Part shown: in pieces, positions 36,774 to 47,160 of the stretch
How positions within the stretch are numbered: the stretch's first letter is position 1
Layout of the letters: each line of letters starts with the position of its first letter
Source: Rosellinia necatrix
Taxonomy: Eukaryota; Ascomycota; Sordariomycetes; Xylariales; Xylariaceae
Length of the DNA: 64,000 nucleotides
Direction of reading: 5' to 3'
NCBI GenBank assembly: GCA_021209875.1
Contig: JAGYVD010000002.1
Location: 4,712,001-4,776,000 of the forward strand
Program-made: the position numbers and the translations under genes
The notes under the pieces: generated by a model
What the model saw: only the letters and a program-made list of their open reading frames with translations
Databases searched by the model: none
Told to the model about the DNA's origin: nothing

Positions 36774-37737
36774 GGTGTTGTGATCGCTATTCGCAATTCG
36801 CCGGGCTGCTAAATTCGCAATCCAAGATAGATGCCGGCCGATTTGGGGGCCTCATTGAGTCGCAGCCCCGAAGTAATTTGGTCCGAGTACCTAAGTTAAT
36901 CGATAAGTTCCCTGGAGGTACAAGGATACTTTCAGCAGAGCGACTTGGCCCCACCACTTGCATCAAAGCTGCCTGCTGGACATTAGGTATTTCTAACGAG
37001 TTCTTTTCTTCAATTCTTGTTGTAACGGATTAAACGAAACACATGGATTTGCCTAAAACTATCTCAAAATTAAGTGTCTTAAAATTACATTAGGATGTGA
37101 GCCATGGATAGACATCTTGCCGAGATGAGAGCCAGGTCATACTAGCACCTTTGGAATTATGATAATGAGTTGGTAATTAACCCAGTTATGTAGGAATCGG
37201 TGATGTACTTAACAAGCTCCCTCATTTGACCACACCCCTTGTCAGTGAATACATAATTATTAGTTACTTTTTTCAAGTAGTTAAATAAACATGCGTACCA
37301 TGTTCGTGGTCTAAAATGGCCCGGTTGTTCACAAATCACTGAGACTCTAAGGTCCAATTATCTGTGAACCTCAGATGCCTTCTTATATCATGTTAATGGA
37401 GCGTATCGTAATGTTGATATGGCCACATATATGTACTTACCTACGTAGGTAAGTAAGTATGTAAGTAGGTAGGTACAGTGCGTAGTATGTGTGTGCAGAC
37501 ATAACTATAGGTAAGTGGTTCCTGAAATGGCTACTGCGGGGGTGGCTAATGGGGTGGCTAGGTGGGGTACCTAGGTAAGCTTATACAGGTTGAAGGACGG
37601 TTTCGCTCTGCATAAACTATAAATATAGTTACTACAAGTAGGTAACTACCTAGGTAGGTTACTAAGTGACTATCACTCTCATCGGCTCTTTTTCAAGAAC
37701 ATCCACGCTTTGGACTTTAGCCACCCAGTTAGCCAAG
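36774..37737. other. Divergent intergenic region with TAGGTA-family repeats
   Basis: Between uS10m (minus) and CSN5 (plus). AT-rich in the middle. Words ACCTACGTAGGTAAGTAAGTATG (37438-37475) and GGGTACCTAGGTAAGC (37564-37580), ACTACCTAGGTAGGTTAC (37645-37663) cluster within 250 bp upstream of the CSN5 start. No gene seen. Confidence 0.55.
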
Positions 37738-38892
37738 ATGGAGGTGGCAATGAAGTCGTGGGGTAAGTAATACCTGATTTGAGACCTGTCTGCCAAGATG
37801 GCCTCTCCCCTATGCCGTCTTCAAGCTTTGTTACCCTAGCTAACGCGCTATTCCGCCTTCACAGAGCTCGACAATGATGTCAAGTTAGTCGACCCGACCC
37901 GCGATGCGCTCTATAACTATTCCCCCGAGCGGCAGAAGGAAGCCAACGAGCTGCGCCCCTGGAAGTCTGACCCGCACCATTTCAAACATGTACGGATCAG
38001 CGCCGTGGCGCTGATAAAAATGGTCATGCACGCCCGCTCGGGCGGCTCGATCGAGGTCATGGGCCTGATGCAAGGGTACACGGACGGCGATACCATCGTC
38101 GTCACCGACGCATTCGGGTTGCCCGTGGAGGGCACGGAGACGCGCGTCAACGCCCAGGACGACGCCAACGAATACATGATCCAATACCTGCAGCTCTCGC
38201 GAGACCAGGGCAGCCGCGAGGAGAACGTCGTCGGCTGGTACCACAGCCACCCGGGATACGGGTGCTGGCTCAGCGGCATCGACGTCGGCACCGAGCAGAT
38301 GCAGCAGAAATTCAACGACCCCTTCGTGGCCGTCGTCATTGACCCGGACCGCACCATCAGCGCCGGCCGCGTCGAGATAGGCGCCTTCCGCACCTTTCCC
38401 GAGGGCTACGAGGTCGCCCCCGCCTCTAAACCGTCTTCCTCTCTGACGGCGAACGGCGGGGATGCCGACGGCGGCAGCTCCGCGACGACATCGGTCCCGC
38501 TGGCCAAGGCAGAGGACTTCGGCGCCCACGCGAGCAAGTATTACTCCCTCGAGGTCTCGCACTTCAAGTCCACTCTCGACAACCACCTCCTCGAGCTGCT
38601 GTGGAGCAAGTACTGGGTGCAGACGCTATCGCAAAGCCCGCTCCTTACGAACCGCGACTTCGGAAACAAGCAGATGCTCGATCTCGGGTCCAAGATCCGC
38701 CAGGCGACTCTAGCGGTTCAGACCACTTCTCGAGGGAGCGGTCTCTTCCAGGGAAGCAGGAAGCTCGACATCGACTTGGAGAAGCTCGCGCAGGCCAGCC
38801 ACTCTGTCACAATGAAGGAGAAGCAGGGCCTCGTGGCTGGCGAGGTGAAAGCCAAAATCTTCAATGGACTGGGTTCTGCCACAATCGCATAA
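37738..38892 (+). CDS. csn5: COP9 signalosome subunit 5 (CSN5), deneddylase
   Basis: Catalytic subunit of the COP9 signalosome; removes NEDD8/Rub1 from cullins. Exons 37738-37762 (25 nt, MEVAMKSW) and 37865-38892 give 350 residues, near the usual 335-350. The MPN+/JAMM motif is complete: the upstream Glu in [13 protein letters not shown], then [22 protein letters not shown], with His135 and His137 and the distal Asp that bind zinc. Then [11 protein letters not shown] and GAFRTFP, typical of CSN5. The C-terminal helical part ([21 protein letters not shown]) fits CSN5 rather than Rpn11. Exon 1 is tiny, so a gene finder could miss the start. Confidence 0.95.
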
Positions 38893-39183
38893 CGACGACA
38901 GGTTGACGAATAGATTAGCATCGTAAGGCGAGGAAAAGCGATAGTCTGGCTCCGGTGATTGGGGTGCATTTACGTGATACGAAGCATTGGACGGCGTTCA
39001 TGGGTGGTACCAAATCGATCAGTAACTTGAATTGTCACGCTGATATAGCACAGTACAGGAGTTCTTCATGATCTACAGAGATGGTACAGGTTTCCAATAT
39101 ATGTTAAACAGGAAGTCTCCAAACTCTCGTTCCATTGCCGTGGTACTCCGGGTCCTTGCTCCAAATCGGCTTCACCCTTGCCT
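38893..39183. other. Convergent 3' gap CSN5/GluRS
   Basis: 291 bp between the stop codons of CSN5 (plus) and GluRS (minus); nothing else seen. Confidence 0.5.
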
Positions 39184-41299
39184 TCATGCTTTCATGCTTT
39201 GGGCGACCCGACTTGCCTGGCCCACACGCACCAGAATTTCCTCTTTACCCAGGAATACCATGCTCGGTATTATGGCGGGGCCGGCGGTAGAAGCACTAAC
39301 AACCCATCGTAAGAACTTCCAGCCCCATGCTTGAACCGGCTTCTCGTCCGAGATGTAGCCTATGGACTTGATGAACGGCCCAATAATATTCTTGATATTC
39401 GGCTCGTTCCAATCCTCCTCCGGAATTCCCTGAAGAGACTCGTAAAGCGTGACGGCAAGCTCCGAGACCTTCTGCGCATGCTGCTGCGTCTCTTCCCCAG
39501 TGCCCTCTCGAACGACGATCTTGTCTAGCAGAGCTTGCTGATCTTGTAACCGCTCTCTATGCTCCTGCTCGGGGATCTCCCACAGGAGGTAGATATTTCT
39601 CTTTAGGTATTCAATAGGGCTGGTATAGGATTTGCCATCCAGATTGAGGAGTGCCTTAAGATGACTTTGGGATACAGCCAAGGGAGTGGCGCTCGATGCT
39701 TCACTAAGTGATTCGGCTGAATGTGCGGAGCGAACTAGTGGCCCGATCCGCACGCCGAGATCTTCGTGCGGCGCCGTGCCATCATTGAATGCTCGGGCTT
39801 TCTCGAATTGCGTGACAGAAGTTGATAGGTTAGGCAAAAGCGAGGCAATGACCGACTCCTTATCGCTGCCACTTTCACCCAGGGATTTTCGCATATGGGC
39901 TTTCTGGAAGAACTCGTTCTTACTATTCACCGTGACATCACCCTTCGTAAACCGGAGGTGGAACTAAAGGAGTAATCTGTTAGCGGTCTTCTAACGGGGA
40001 AGAATTGTTGCCGGCGGAGGGCCTACCTTTTGGGTCATGTCTTTCATGTCCATAATCTCTGATTTCTCCCCACTATCCCGGCTCGGGGACCAGCCAAGCA
40101 ACAGCACGTAGTTCAGCAGAGCTATGGGCAGGATACCCTTCTCCTTCCATGACGACAGGTTGAAGCTTCCGAATCGCTTGCTTAGCTTCTGTTTCTTCTG
40201 GTCGACTAGCAGGCCGACATGAGCGAATTGGGGTGCCTGCCATCCAAAGGCATTGTATAACGCCACGTGGCGTGGCGTTGATATGAGCCATTCCTTGGAA
40301 ACACTTAGTAGGGATTTGCTTATTCGCGGAAGGTGCACCTACAGCTCCACGAATAACGTGAGTGATCTCCATGAGATGGTCGTCGACAACATTGGCGAAA
40401 TGGTACGTGGGAAACCCATCCCTCTTTATTATGATGAAGTCATCCGGTGGGATAGGACTTTTGTATGTGCCGTACACAAGATCCTGTACTAAAGGAGCTA
40501 CGGCATCAGACTTGAACCGAACGCAATGCTCCTCCCCATTTGCCGCACGTAGAGCAGATTCTTGAGCTGAAATATGTGAGCATTTTTTGTTGTAAACGGG
40601 ATCTCGCGACTCGTCTAGGGCCAGCTTCTTCATGGTATCAAGCTCCTCCGGTGTGCAAAAACACCGATAGGCCTGGCCATCCTTTAATAACTGGCTGGCA
40701 TGCTCTTGGTATAATTGCAATCTTGAAGACTTATGAGAAGAACAGTTAGCATGCATGACGCCGTTGTTCTGCAGGCTAGGGGTCTTCGATTACCTGTTTA
40801 TACGGCCCATAAGGGCCTCCAATATCGGGACCTACATCGAGTTAGAATAACAGGGGAAACACATTCAAAAGCTGCAGTCATAAGATCCCGTACCTTCGTC
40901 CCAGCTGAGACCGGCCCATTTCAAGTCGTCGTATAGCTTTTCCTCGGCATCAGAGACAAGTCGCTTCTACGTGCGAGTTAGAGAAATGCTCGGTCAAGGC
41001 AGGGCATCCATCCATTGTGCTTGGCATCTCACCTGGTCTGTGTCTTCAACTCTAATCACAAATTGGCCGCCGGTTGCCTTGGCAAGCAAGTAATTGAAGA
41101 GGGCAGTCCGCAGAGAGCCCAGGTGTACATATCCGGTAGGCGACGGCGCAAACCGGGTTCTCGCCGGCGTGGATGGCAGCAGAGATGTCGGGCCACTCCG
41201 CGCTGGCCGACCAAAGAAATTACTTCGGCTGAAAATACGAGAAGGCCGAGGTACAACCTGTCGGCTGAGAACACCCCGGATAACGTACAGACTGCTCAT
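39184..41299 (-). CDS. mse1: Mitochondrial glutamyl-tRNA synthetase
   Basis: Class I synthetase charging mitochondrial tRNA-Glu (and probably mischarging tRNA-Gln in the transamidation route). Six exons (41299-41033, 40966-40894, 40831-40794, 40729-40343, 40293-40027, 39963-39184) give 603 residues. Presequence rich in Arg/Ser, then [28 protein letters not shown] with the HIGH-type HLGS. Exon 2 gives [25 protein letters not shown], exon 3 (38 nt) [12 protein letters not shown]. Also [36 protein letters not shown] and, after a 49-nt intron with a TACTAAG branch site, EWLISTPRH. The KMSKS equivalent is KLSKRFGS. Anticodon-binding C-terminal domain follows. The eukaryotic cytosolic GluRS has a different N-terminal architecture, so the mitochondrial form is favoured. 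Confidence 0.93.
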
Positions 41300-42233
41300 G
41301 TCTCTTGTATGGACCTGTGTTTATTCATCATTCCTTCATGGCTTGTCTCGTCAACTTTCATGTAACAATCTATTGCGTGGTGTTATGGGCAAAATACATA
41401 TCCATAGGGCAGAGGAGCTTATGCATTTATAGCGTCGGTTGGATACCTGTAGCCATTGGACATGGGTGCTTATCGCAGGTACCCAAGCTTAGGTAACTAC
41501 CGTCGGTTACCTACACCTACCTAGGTAGTTCGAGGTAAGTAAGTAGGTGGGTAGGTAGTTACCTAGCCTAAGACGAACCGTTGAGTGATCCGAACTTTAT
41601 CAACATGCAGGATGGTTTATCAAACAGTCCCATTGCCAGCGACTGGCGACCAGTAAGTTACTTACCTAGGTAGGTATAAACTACAGCCAAAGGGACGTCG
41701 ACTGCATGCATGAGGCAGGGTACCTACGGGTAAGTACCTACAGGTAAGTACCTACAGGTATCGTAATAATCACGCCCGCTGTCAAAGCTGCCGTCAATCA
41801 ATTGTACATGATTATCTACACCCCAGTAAGCCCTTGGGATGGGCGTTTATGCAAGGCTAGTACACTACACTAGATGGTAAGATAGCTGAGAACAAAGACC
41901 GTGAAAAACTACTTGATCGATACATATTTTATGTGAATTTTCGTCACAGTCCGTGCATCTGGTTCACACAATCCTACATCGCACTGTAAATTATAGACAT
42001 ACAAAGTACCCAAGTACAGACGCTAGAGAGTACTTAGAGCTACCTAGGCACACGTGCATAACTCGCTGACAGACAGGCTCAAGAAAGGTCCCTTGCCCCA
42101 CCACATTTTTCTCCTACCCAAACTTATAAACTGCTGTCTCAACTCCACCGTTCCTTTTTGTCGGGATACCCGATCTTGCCTTCTGTATCTTTACCCATCG
42201 CCAGCCCTGCATTGGGGCCTTCTCTCCGTGATC
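41300..42233. other. Divergent intergenic region dense in CCTAGGTA motifs
   Basis: Between GluRS (minus) and the DnaJ gene (plus). From 41480 to 41775 it is dominated by TAGGTAACTACC, CTACCTAGGTAGTTCG, TAAGTAGGTGGGTAGGTAG and GGTAAGTACCTACAGGTAAG words, some forming perfect palindromes; a last copy CTACCTAGGCAC lies near 42040. No coding frame supported. Confidence 0.6.
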
Positions 42234-43825
42234 ATGGCAGAATCCGGCGCAGATGCTGCCGACTTGTACGGTATGAAACCCGGCTCCCAGCGTTAACTGC
42301 GCTACACAGACCCTACGTACGCCATCAAAATGGTCGCTAACTTGTATTCCCAGGCCTTCTCGGCGTCGACAAGTCGGCCGACTCGAACGAGATCAAGAAG
42401 GCGTACCGCAAGGTCTGTTTTACCTATTCCCGTGACGAGCACGCCATCCATCCAATATGCTAACTCTCGACCAGCTTGCCTTGAAGCACCACCCCGACAA
42501 GGTACCCGAAGACCAGCGTGAAGAGTCCGAGCACATGTTCAAGCTCGTGACCCAGGCCTACGAGATCCTTCGAGATGACAATAAGCGCGAGATGTATGAT
42601 AGACACGGAATGGCCGCATTCAACCCCGGCGCCGGCGGTCCCATGGGCGAAGGCGTGGATATTAATGACATCCTCGAACAAATGTTCGGCATGGGCATGG
42701 GTGGTATGGGTGGTATGGGTGGTATGGGTGGTATGGGTGGTATGGGTGGTATGGGCGGTATGGGCGGTATGGGCGGTATGGGAGGTATGCCTGGGATGGG
42801 CGGCGCCGGTGGCCCCAGAAGGCCTCGACGTGGGCCTGACGAAGAGTCCAAGTACACTGTGAGCCTGGAGGATTTGTACAAGGGCAAGACGGTCAAGTTC
42901 GCCGCCAACAAGTCGGTGGTTTGTGGCACCTGCAAGGGCTCTGGTGGCAAGGAGAAGATGAAGCCACAGCAATGTGAGCGTTGCAAGGGTAACGGCATGG
43001 TTGAGATACTACGCCAGATGGGTCCAGGTTTGGTGACCCGGGACACGGCTCCATGTGACAGATGCCAAGGATCCGGTAACTACTACAAGGAAAAGGACCG
43101 CTGCAAGAAGTGCAAGGGCAAACGGATTGTTCAAGAGACGAAGCCCCTGGAGATTTACATACCTCGTGGTGCATACCAGGGTGAGCAAATCGTTCTAGAA
43201 GGCGAGGCTGATCAGCGACCCGATCAGACGCCTGGCAATCTTGTCTTCATTCTCGTGGAGGAGCCGCATGATGTCTTCCACCGAGTTGGAAATGATCTCT
43301 CGGCAAATCTGGATATCACACTAGCCGAGGCCCTCGGTGGGTTCTCGCGTGTCGTCTTAACTCACCTCGATGGTAGAGGCATCCGAATCACCCACCCAAG
43401 AGGCAAGATCTTACAACCAGATCAAGTACTGAAGGTGGAAGGCGAGGGTATGCCCCTAAAGCGCGGGGAAGACAAAGGCGACCTATACCTTGTCGTCAAG
43501 GTCGAGTTCCCCGAGGAGGGTTGGCTCAAAGATGACGCTGCCTACGAGTCGCTCGTAAAACTTTTGCCCGGTTCCTCCGCGGATATTAAAGCTGACGAAG
43601 TCGACGATGTGGAGTATGACGACGATGCCGACCTTGATGAAGTACGTCAAAGCCCATAGCCCCCCCCTTCCCTACCCAAAAAAGAAGAAGAAAAAAAGAG
43701 AATTGATCCCCGGAACTAACATGTCATAGATGGGAGCCGGCTCCAACGACCCTCGATACGGGGAGGGCTGGGAGGATGAGGACGATGGCGAAGGTGGAGC
43801 GCAAGCACAATGCGCACAACAGTAA
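42234..43825 (+). CDS. Class A (type I) DnaJ/Hsp40 co-chaperone with CaaX end (XDJ1/YDJ1 group)
   Basis: J-protein that stimulates Hsp70 ATPase. Exons 42234-42270, 42354-42412, 42475-43641 and 43730-43825 give 452 residues. J domain: DLYGLLGVDKSADSNEIKKAYRK joined to LALKHHPDK with the HPD triad intact and YEILRDDNKREMYD. A Gly/Met-rich linker follows with about ten GGM repeats. The zinc-finger region has four CxxCxGxG-type repeats (CGTCKGSG, CERCKGNG, CDRCQGSG, CKKCKGK), and then the two substrate-binding C-terminal domains. The last exon ends in QCAQQ, a C-terminal CaaX box (CAQQ) that predicts farnesylation and membrane association, as known for Ydj1. J-domain details are closer to Xdj1 than to Ydj1; that choice is tentative. 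Confidence 0.92.
42700..42790 (+). repeat. 9-bp repeat coding Gly-Gly-Met in the DnaJ linker
   Basis: Tandem units ggtatgggt/ggtatgggc encode Met-Gly-Gly about ten times between J domain and zinc finger. Codon-level variation (ggt versus ggc) shows the tract is not entirely homogeneous. Confidence 0.95.
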
Positions 43826-44737
43826 CGAATTACGAGACATGATTTTGCATGACCGGCAGGATCACGGAATCAGCACACCGGCCCATTCATTGGGTCAGCA
43901 ACACGGCGATGCTTTTCAAAGGCGATCAGCGAGTTAGCCTCGGCATTGACATGGTTTTTGACTCATGAGAATAATGTCGATTGGGGTATAGATATGAGGA
44001 GGGAGGCTGCCCCTTCTCGGTGTCTTTTCTGGGTGGCGGGCTAGACCAGATAGAATGCCTACATAAGGCAAGACATGCAACGATCACCCCTTTGTAATGA
44101 GTCAACGAATTCTCTACACAGCCATTTGTAGTCCCTAAATGAGGACAGCTCAACGAGATTTGTATCTATGGCTACACATAGTACAATGCTCATGTAGCAA
44201 ATAGAGAGAATAATAAAAAAGCTTCTCTACAGTCTGGTGACCGATTCTAATTATATCGAGCCTACCTATGTAGCTTGCTATTTCTATATTCTCTCCAACA
44301 TCCCAATGAGCCGTCCAAGTTCCAATGTTTGGTTGTCTTAGAAAGCGAGATTACCTACAAGATACAAGATGCGAGATGATATGCATATAAAGAAGTATAT
44401 TCAATTAAAGAAGTATCCCATATCTCTCTTTCAAAAGTGTGGCTAGTGAGACGGATAGACGCACAAGCCACCACCACAAACCTCTGTATTCGCTAAATTT
44501 CCCCAGTTACCTAAGACTCCCACAACCGCCCACGAACTTTTTCTTAACCTGCGAGACCAGACACCCGACGACGGCACAACACCAACAAACCCCATCACGG
44601 CCGACGAGAAACCGCAGTCAAGGTAAGACACCTCACACCCGAATGCCGCCTCGGCGATAGCCAATTTACCAATTGCACTCTACAACCCACGAATACCCCT
44701 CGCCATCCCGACACCACTCTCTAACAGATCGCCGCAG
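43826..44737. other. Intergenic, upstream of the eL32 gene
   Basis: Contains the 3' flank of the DnaJ gene and the promoter of eL32. From about 44380 on the plus strand becomes C- and A-rich and poor in G (CACCACCACAAACC, CAACACCAACAAACCCC), as is common just upstream of highly expressed fungal genes. No separate gene supported. Confidence 0.5.
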
Positions 44738-45800
44738 ATGGTTGCCAAGCACATTCCCATCGTCAAGAAGTACGTGCGAAAATCCCTTCGTTTATGCCGC
44801 CTCACGACTTGAACCTCCCAACTTGAACCTCCCAACTTGAACCTCCCAACTTGAACCCTTCCCGCCCACGCTTCCCAGCCCGCCGACATGGCCAAAAACG
44901 GAGGGGAGAGGGACGAAGAGGATGGATCCCCAACGCGCATGCCACATCTATGGCTCCCCTTCTCGGTCGAACGAAAATACCCAACCCGATGAATTCCCCC
45001 CCCCCTCCCCTACGGCCTTTCGACTCATTCTTCTACGCACGCGAAAAAGATGGTGTTTTTTGGGTTTTTTTTTTCATAGCGAGGGGGATTGCTGATGGAG
45101 AGAAACAGGAAGACGAAGAAGTTCAACCGTCACCAGTCTGACCGGTTCAGTACGTCCAATTCCGTGTCAAATCTAACCGGGGGCTAAGAGGCTAACTTAT
45201 CTTGAACAGAGTGCCTTTCTGTTGGTACACCAAATTAACAACGTCACCGCAGCACGAAATTAACACGTGCCTATACAGACAAGCTGGCGGAAGCCTAAGG
45301 GTATTGACAATGCCGTCCGCCGTCGATTCGTAAGTAATGACGAGACAACACTTGAATTGCACAACACTAACATCAAGCGCGCAGCGCGGACGCATGGCTA
45401 TGCCATCGGTGCGTAGACATCCTTCTCCGGCCCGCGGATGACTAGGTTGACTAACAATACATAAGATCGGTTACGGCAGCAACCGCAAAACCCGCCACAT
45501 GGCCCCTAACGGCCTGAAGGTACGCTGAGATTCGTCCGGGCAAGACGCTGGAGCTAACCGCGCTAGGCTTTCATCGTCAACAACACCAAGGACGTTGAGC
45601 TGCTACTGATGCACAAGGACACCTATGCCGCTGAGTACGTAGTCACCAAACACGGGGAGGGGCGAGCACTAGGGAAACTAACATGCGCTAGGATCGCCCA
45701 CAACGTTTCTTCAAGAAAGAGAATCGATATCATTGCCCGAGCTAAGCAGCTAGGAGTGAAGGTCACCAACGCCAAGGCAAAGGTTACTACTGAGGTTTAA
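44738..45800 (+). CDS. rpl32: 60S ribosomal protein eL32
   Basis: Structural protein of the cytosolic large subunit. Eight exons: 44738-44769, 45109-45149, 45210-45220, 45279-45329, 45385-45408, 45466-45519, 45567-45634, 45692-45800; total 129 residues, the family length. Product reads [112 protein letters not shown] and a tail ending TTEV, matching eL32 throughout. Exon 3 is an 11-nt microexon; its donor (GTTGGT) is weak, but only this choice keeps frame with TSWRKPKG. Intron 1 is long (339 nt), as is usual for fungal ribosomal protein genes, and carries a tandem repeat. Confidence 0.94.
44805..44857. repeat. 14-bp tandem repeat in eL32 intron 1
   Basis: Unit acttgaacctccca present about 3.7 times, near perfect, inside the first intron about 40 nt after the donor. 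Confidence 0.9.
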
Positions 45801-47160
45801 AAACTGGGTGGTTGATATGGTGACTCTGGAGTTCGGTTTTCTCGTTTTTCGGCACTTTGCATGTATGGGAAGGATTCATACTCCGCGGTCCACGGACGGT
45901 TCGAGCTAGCAATTTCGAGCTAGGGAATGCAACACGAATTACACGATGAAAGCCACTCTATTCCTGACGGCTCGATATGAATTGCAAATACTAAGGTGAC
46001 GATGCTTGACGGGGGTGCCGCGCCACCCGGTAGTCAATAGCATGAGCGCGCACACCCCACGGTCAACTCAGCCATAAACCCCAACAACGAGGTCTTCGAA
46101 AACGGCAAGCGGAACAGCTACAATCGTCGGCATACAAACATGGACATACCCAACTCGCGTTGCACCCCGGGGCCTACATGCCAGCCGTCTCGAGGCGACA
46201 TGATATACTTTTTCCACCCCTAAGTTAGTGTTACTAGAGCACTTCTATTTAGGTATTCGTATCCTAGGAAATACATTCCCAAAACTGACTCGATGTTACG
46301 AACTACCATTGAATATGTGATCTGTGGCTGTCGCATGACTTCCCCAAACTTGGATCGGTATTGTTTGACAACTCTGAAATCAGCCACTCGGTATGGACAA
46401 CGTTCGAACGACAGGGGCCACCATATTTCCAACCCGATGTTCTCCTAATTTTGGACGTTTAACCACAAGGCGACTGCCAATCTGAAGCGAGATAGATACG
46501 AGCCCGGAAGAATCAGTTAGTAGGATTGTCCTGCTTCTAGTTCGGACTATATATCTTGCCGTTTCCATGATGCCCACATAGTAATAGTTTCAAAGGCATC
46601 CACAGCACTATAACGACAGAGGAGTTTTATCTATCAATATTGAAACAGTCTAAATGTGCCTGTGTTCCCGAATATGGCTCCTGCCTGTCGCTTAACACGC
46701 CCTCTGATCCAGTAACAAAGGAGCCGTCCGACAAGCAAAATGATTAACCAGTGAGGTCAAAAACAAAGGGAAGAATAGCAGAGGCATTGACTGTATTAGG
46801 CGGCTCATGTTTGCAACAGACATAATATACACCTCATTACCGCTGAAGATAATAAATACACCCGCAGCCCCACCACGAAGCACACAGCATTCACTGCTCG
46901 GACAGGTCCATCACTCAAAGTTACGCAATACGCCGACCACACTTCATTTATCTATTTACAGGCCATCGGATCTCAACAGATTATTATCCCCACCTGTTTA
47001 CCAAAAATTATCAACTTACGCTGTGCTGTAGTCCAACATCTGCTGCCGGACAGCCCAGCATCAACATACCTACATCATCCCCCTTTACCCCTTTACTCCT
47101 TTTTACCTACGCTGAATCTGAACAAGCTAGCAAGAAAACACCAAATAAAAATCACCTGAA
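45801..47160. other. Intergenic, 1.36 kb
   Basis: No conserved coding frame on either strand. The last 150 bp before the next gene are C-rich on the plus strand (CCCCCTTTACCCCTTTACTCC), a plausible promoter/5' UTR. Confidence 0.45.

Noticed and set aside
44439..45141. Open frames of 73-96 codons around the eL32 first exon
   Set aside because: They lie in the promoter or intron 1, have no domain, and are explained by C- and repeat-rich DNA.
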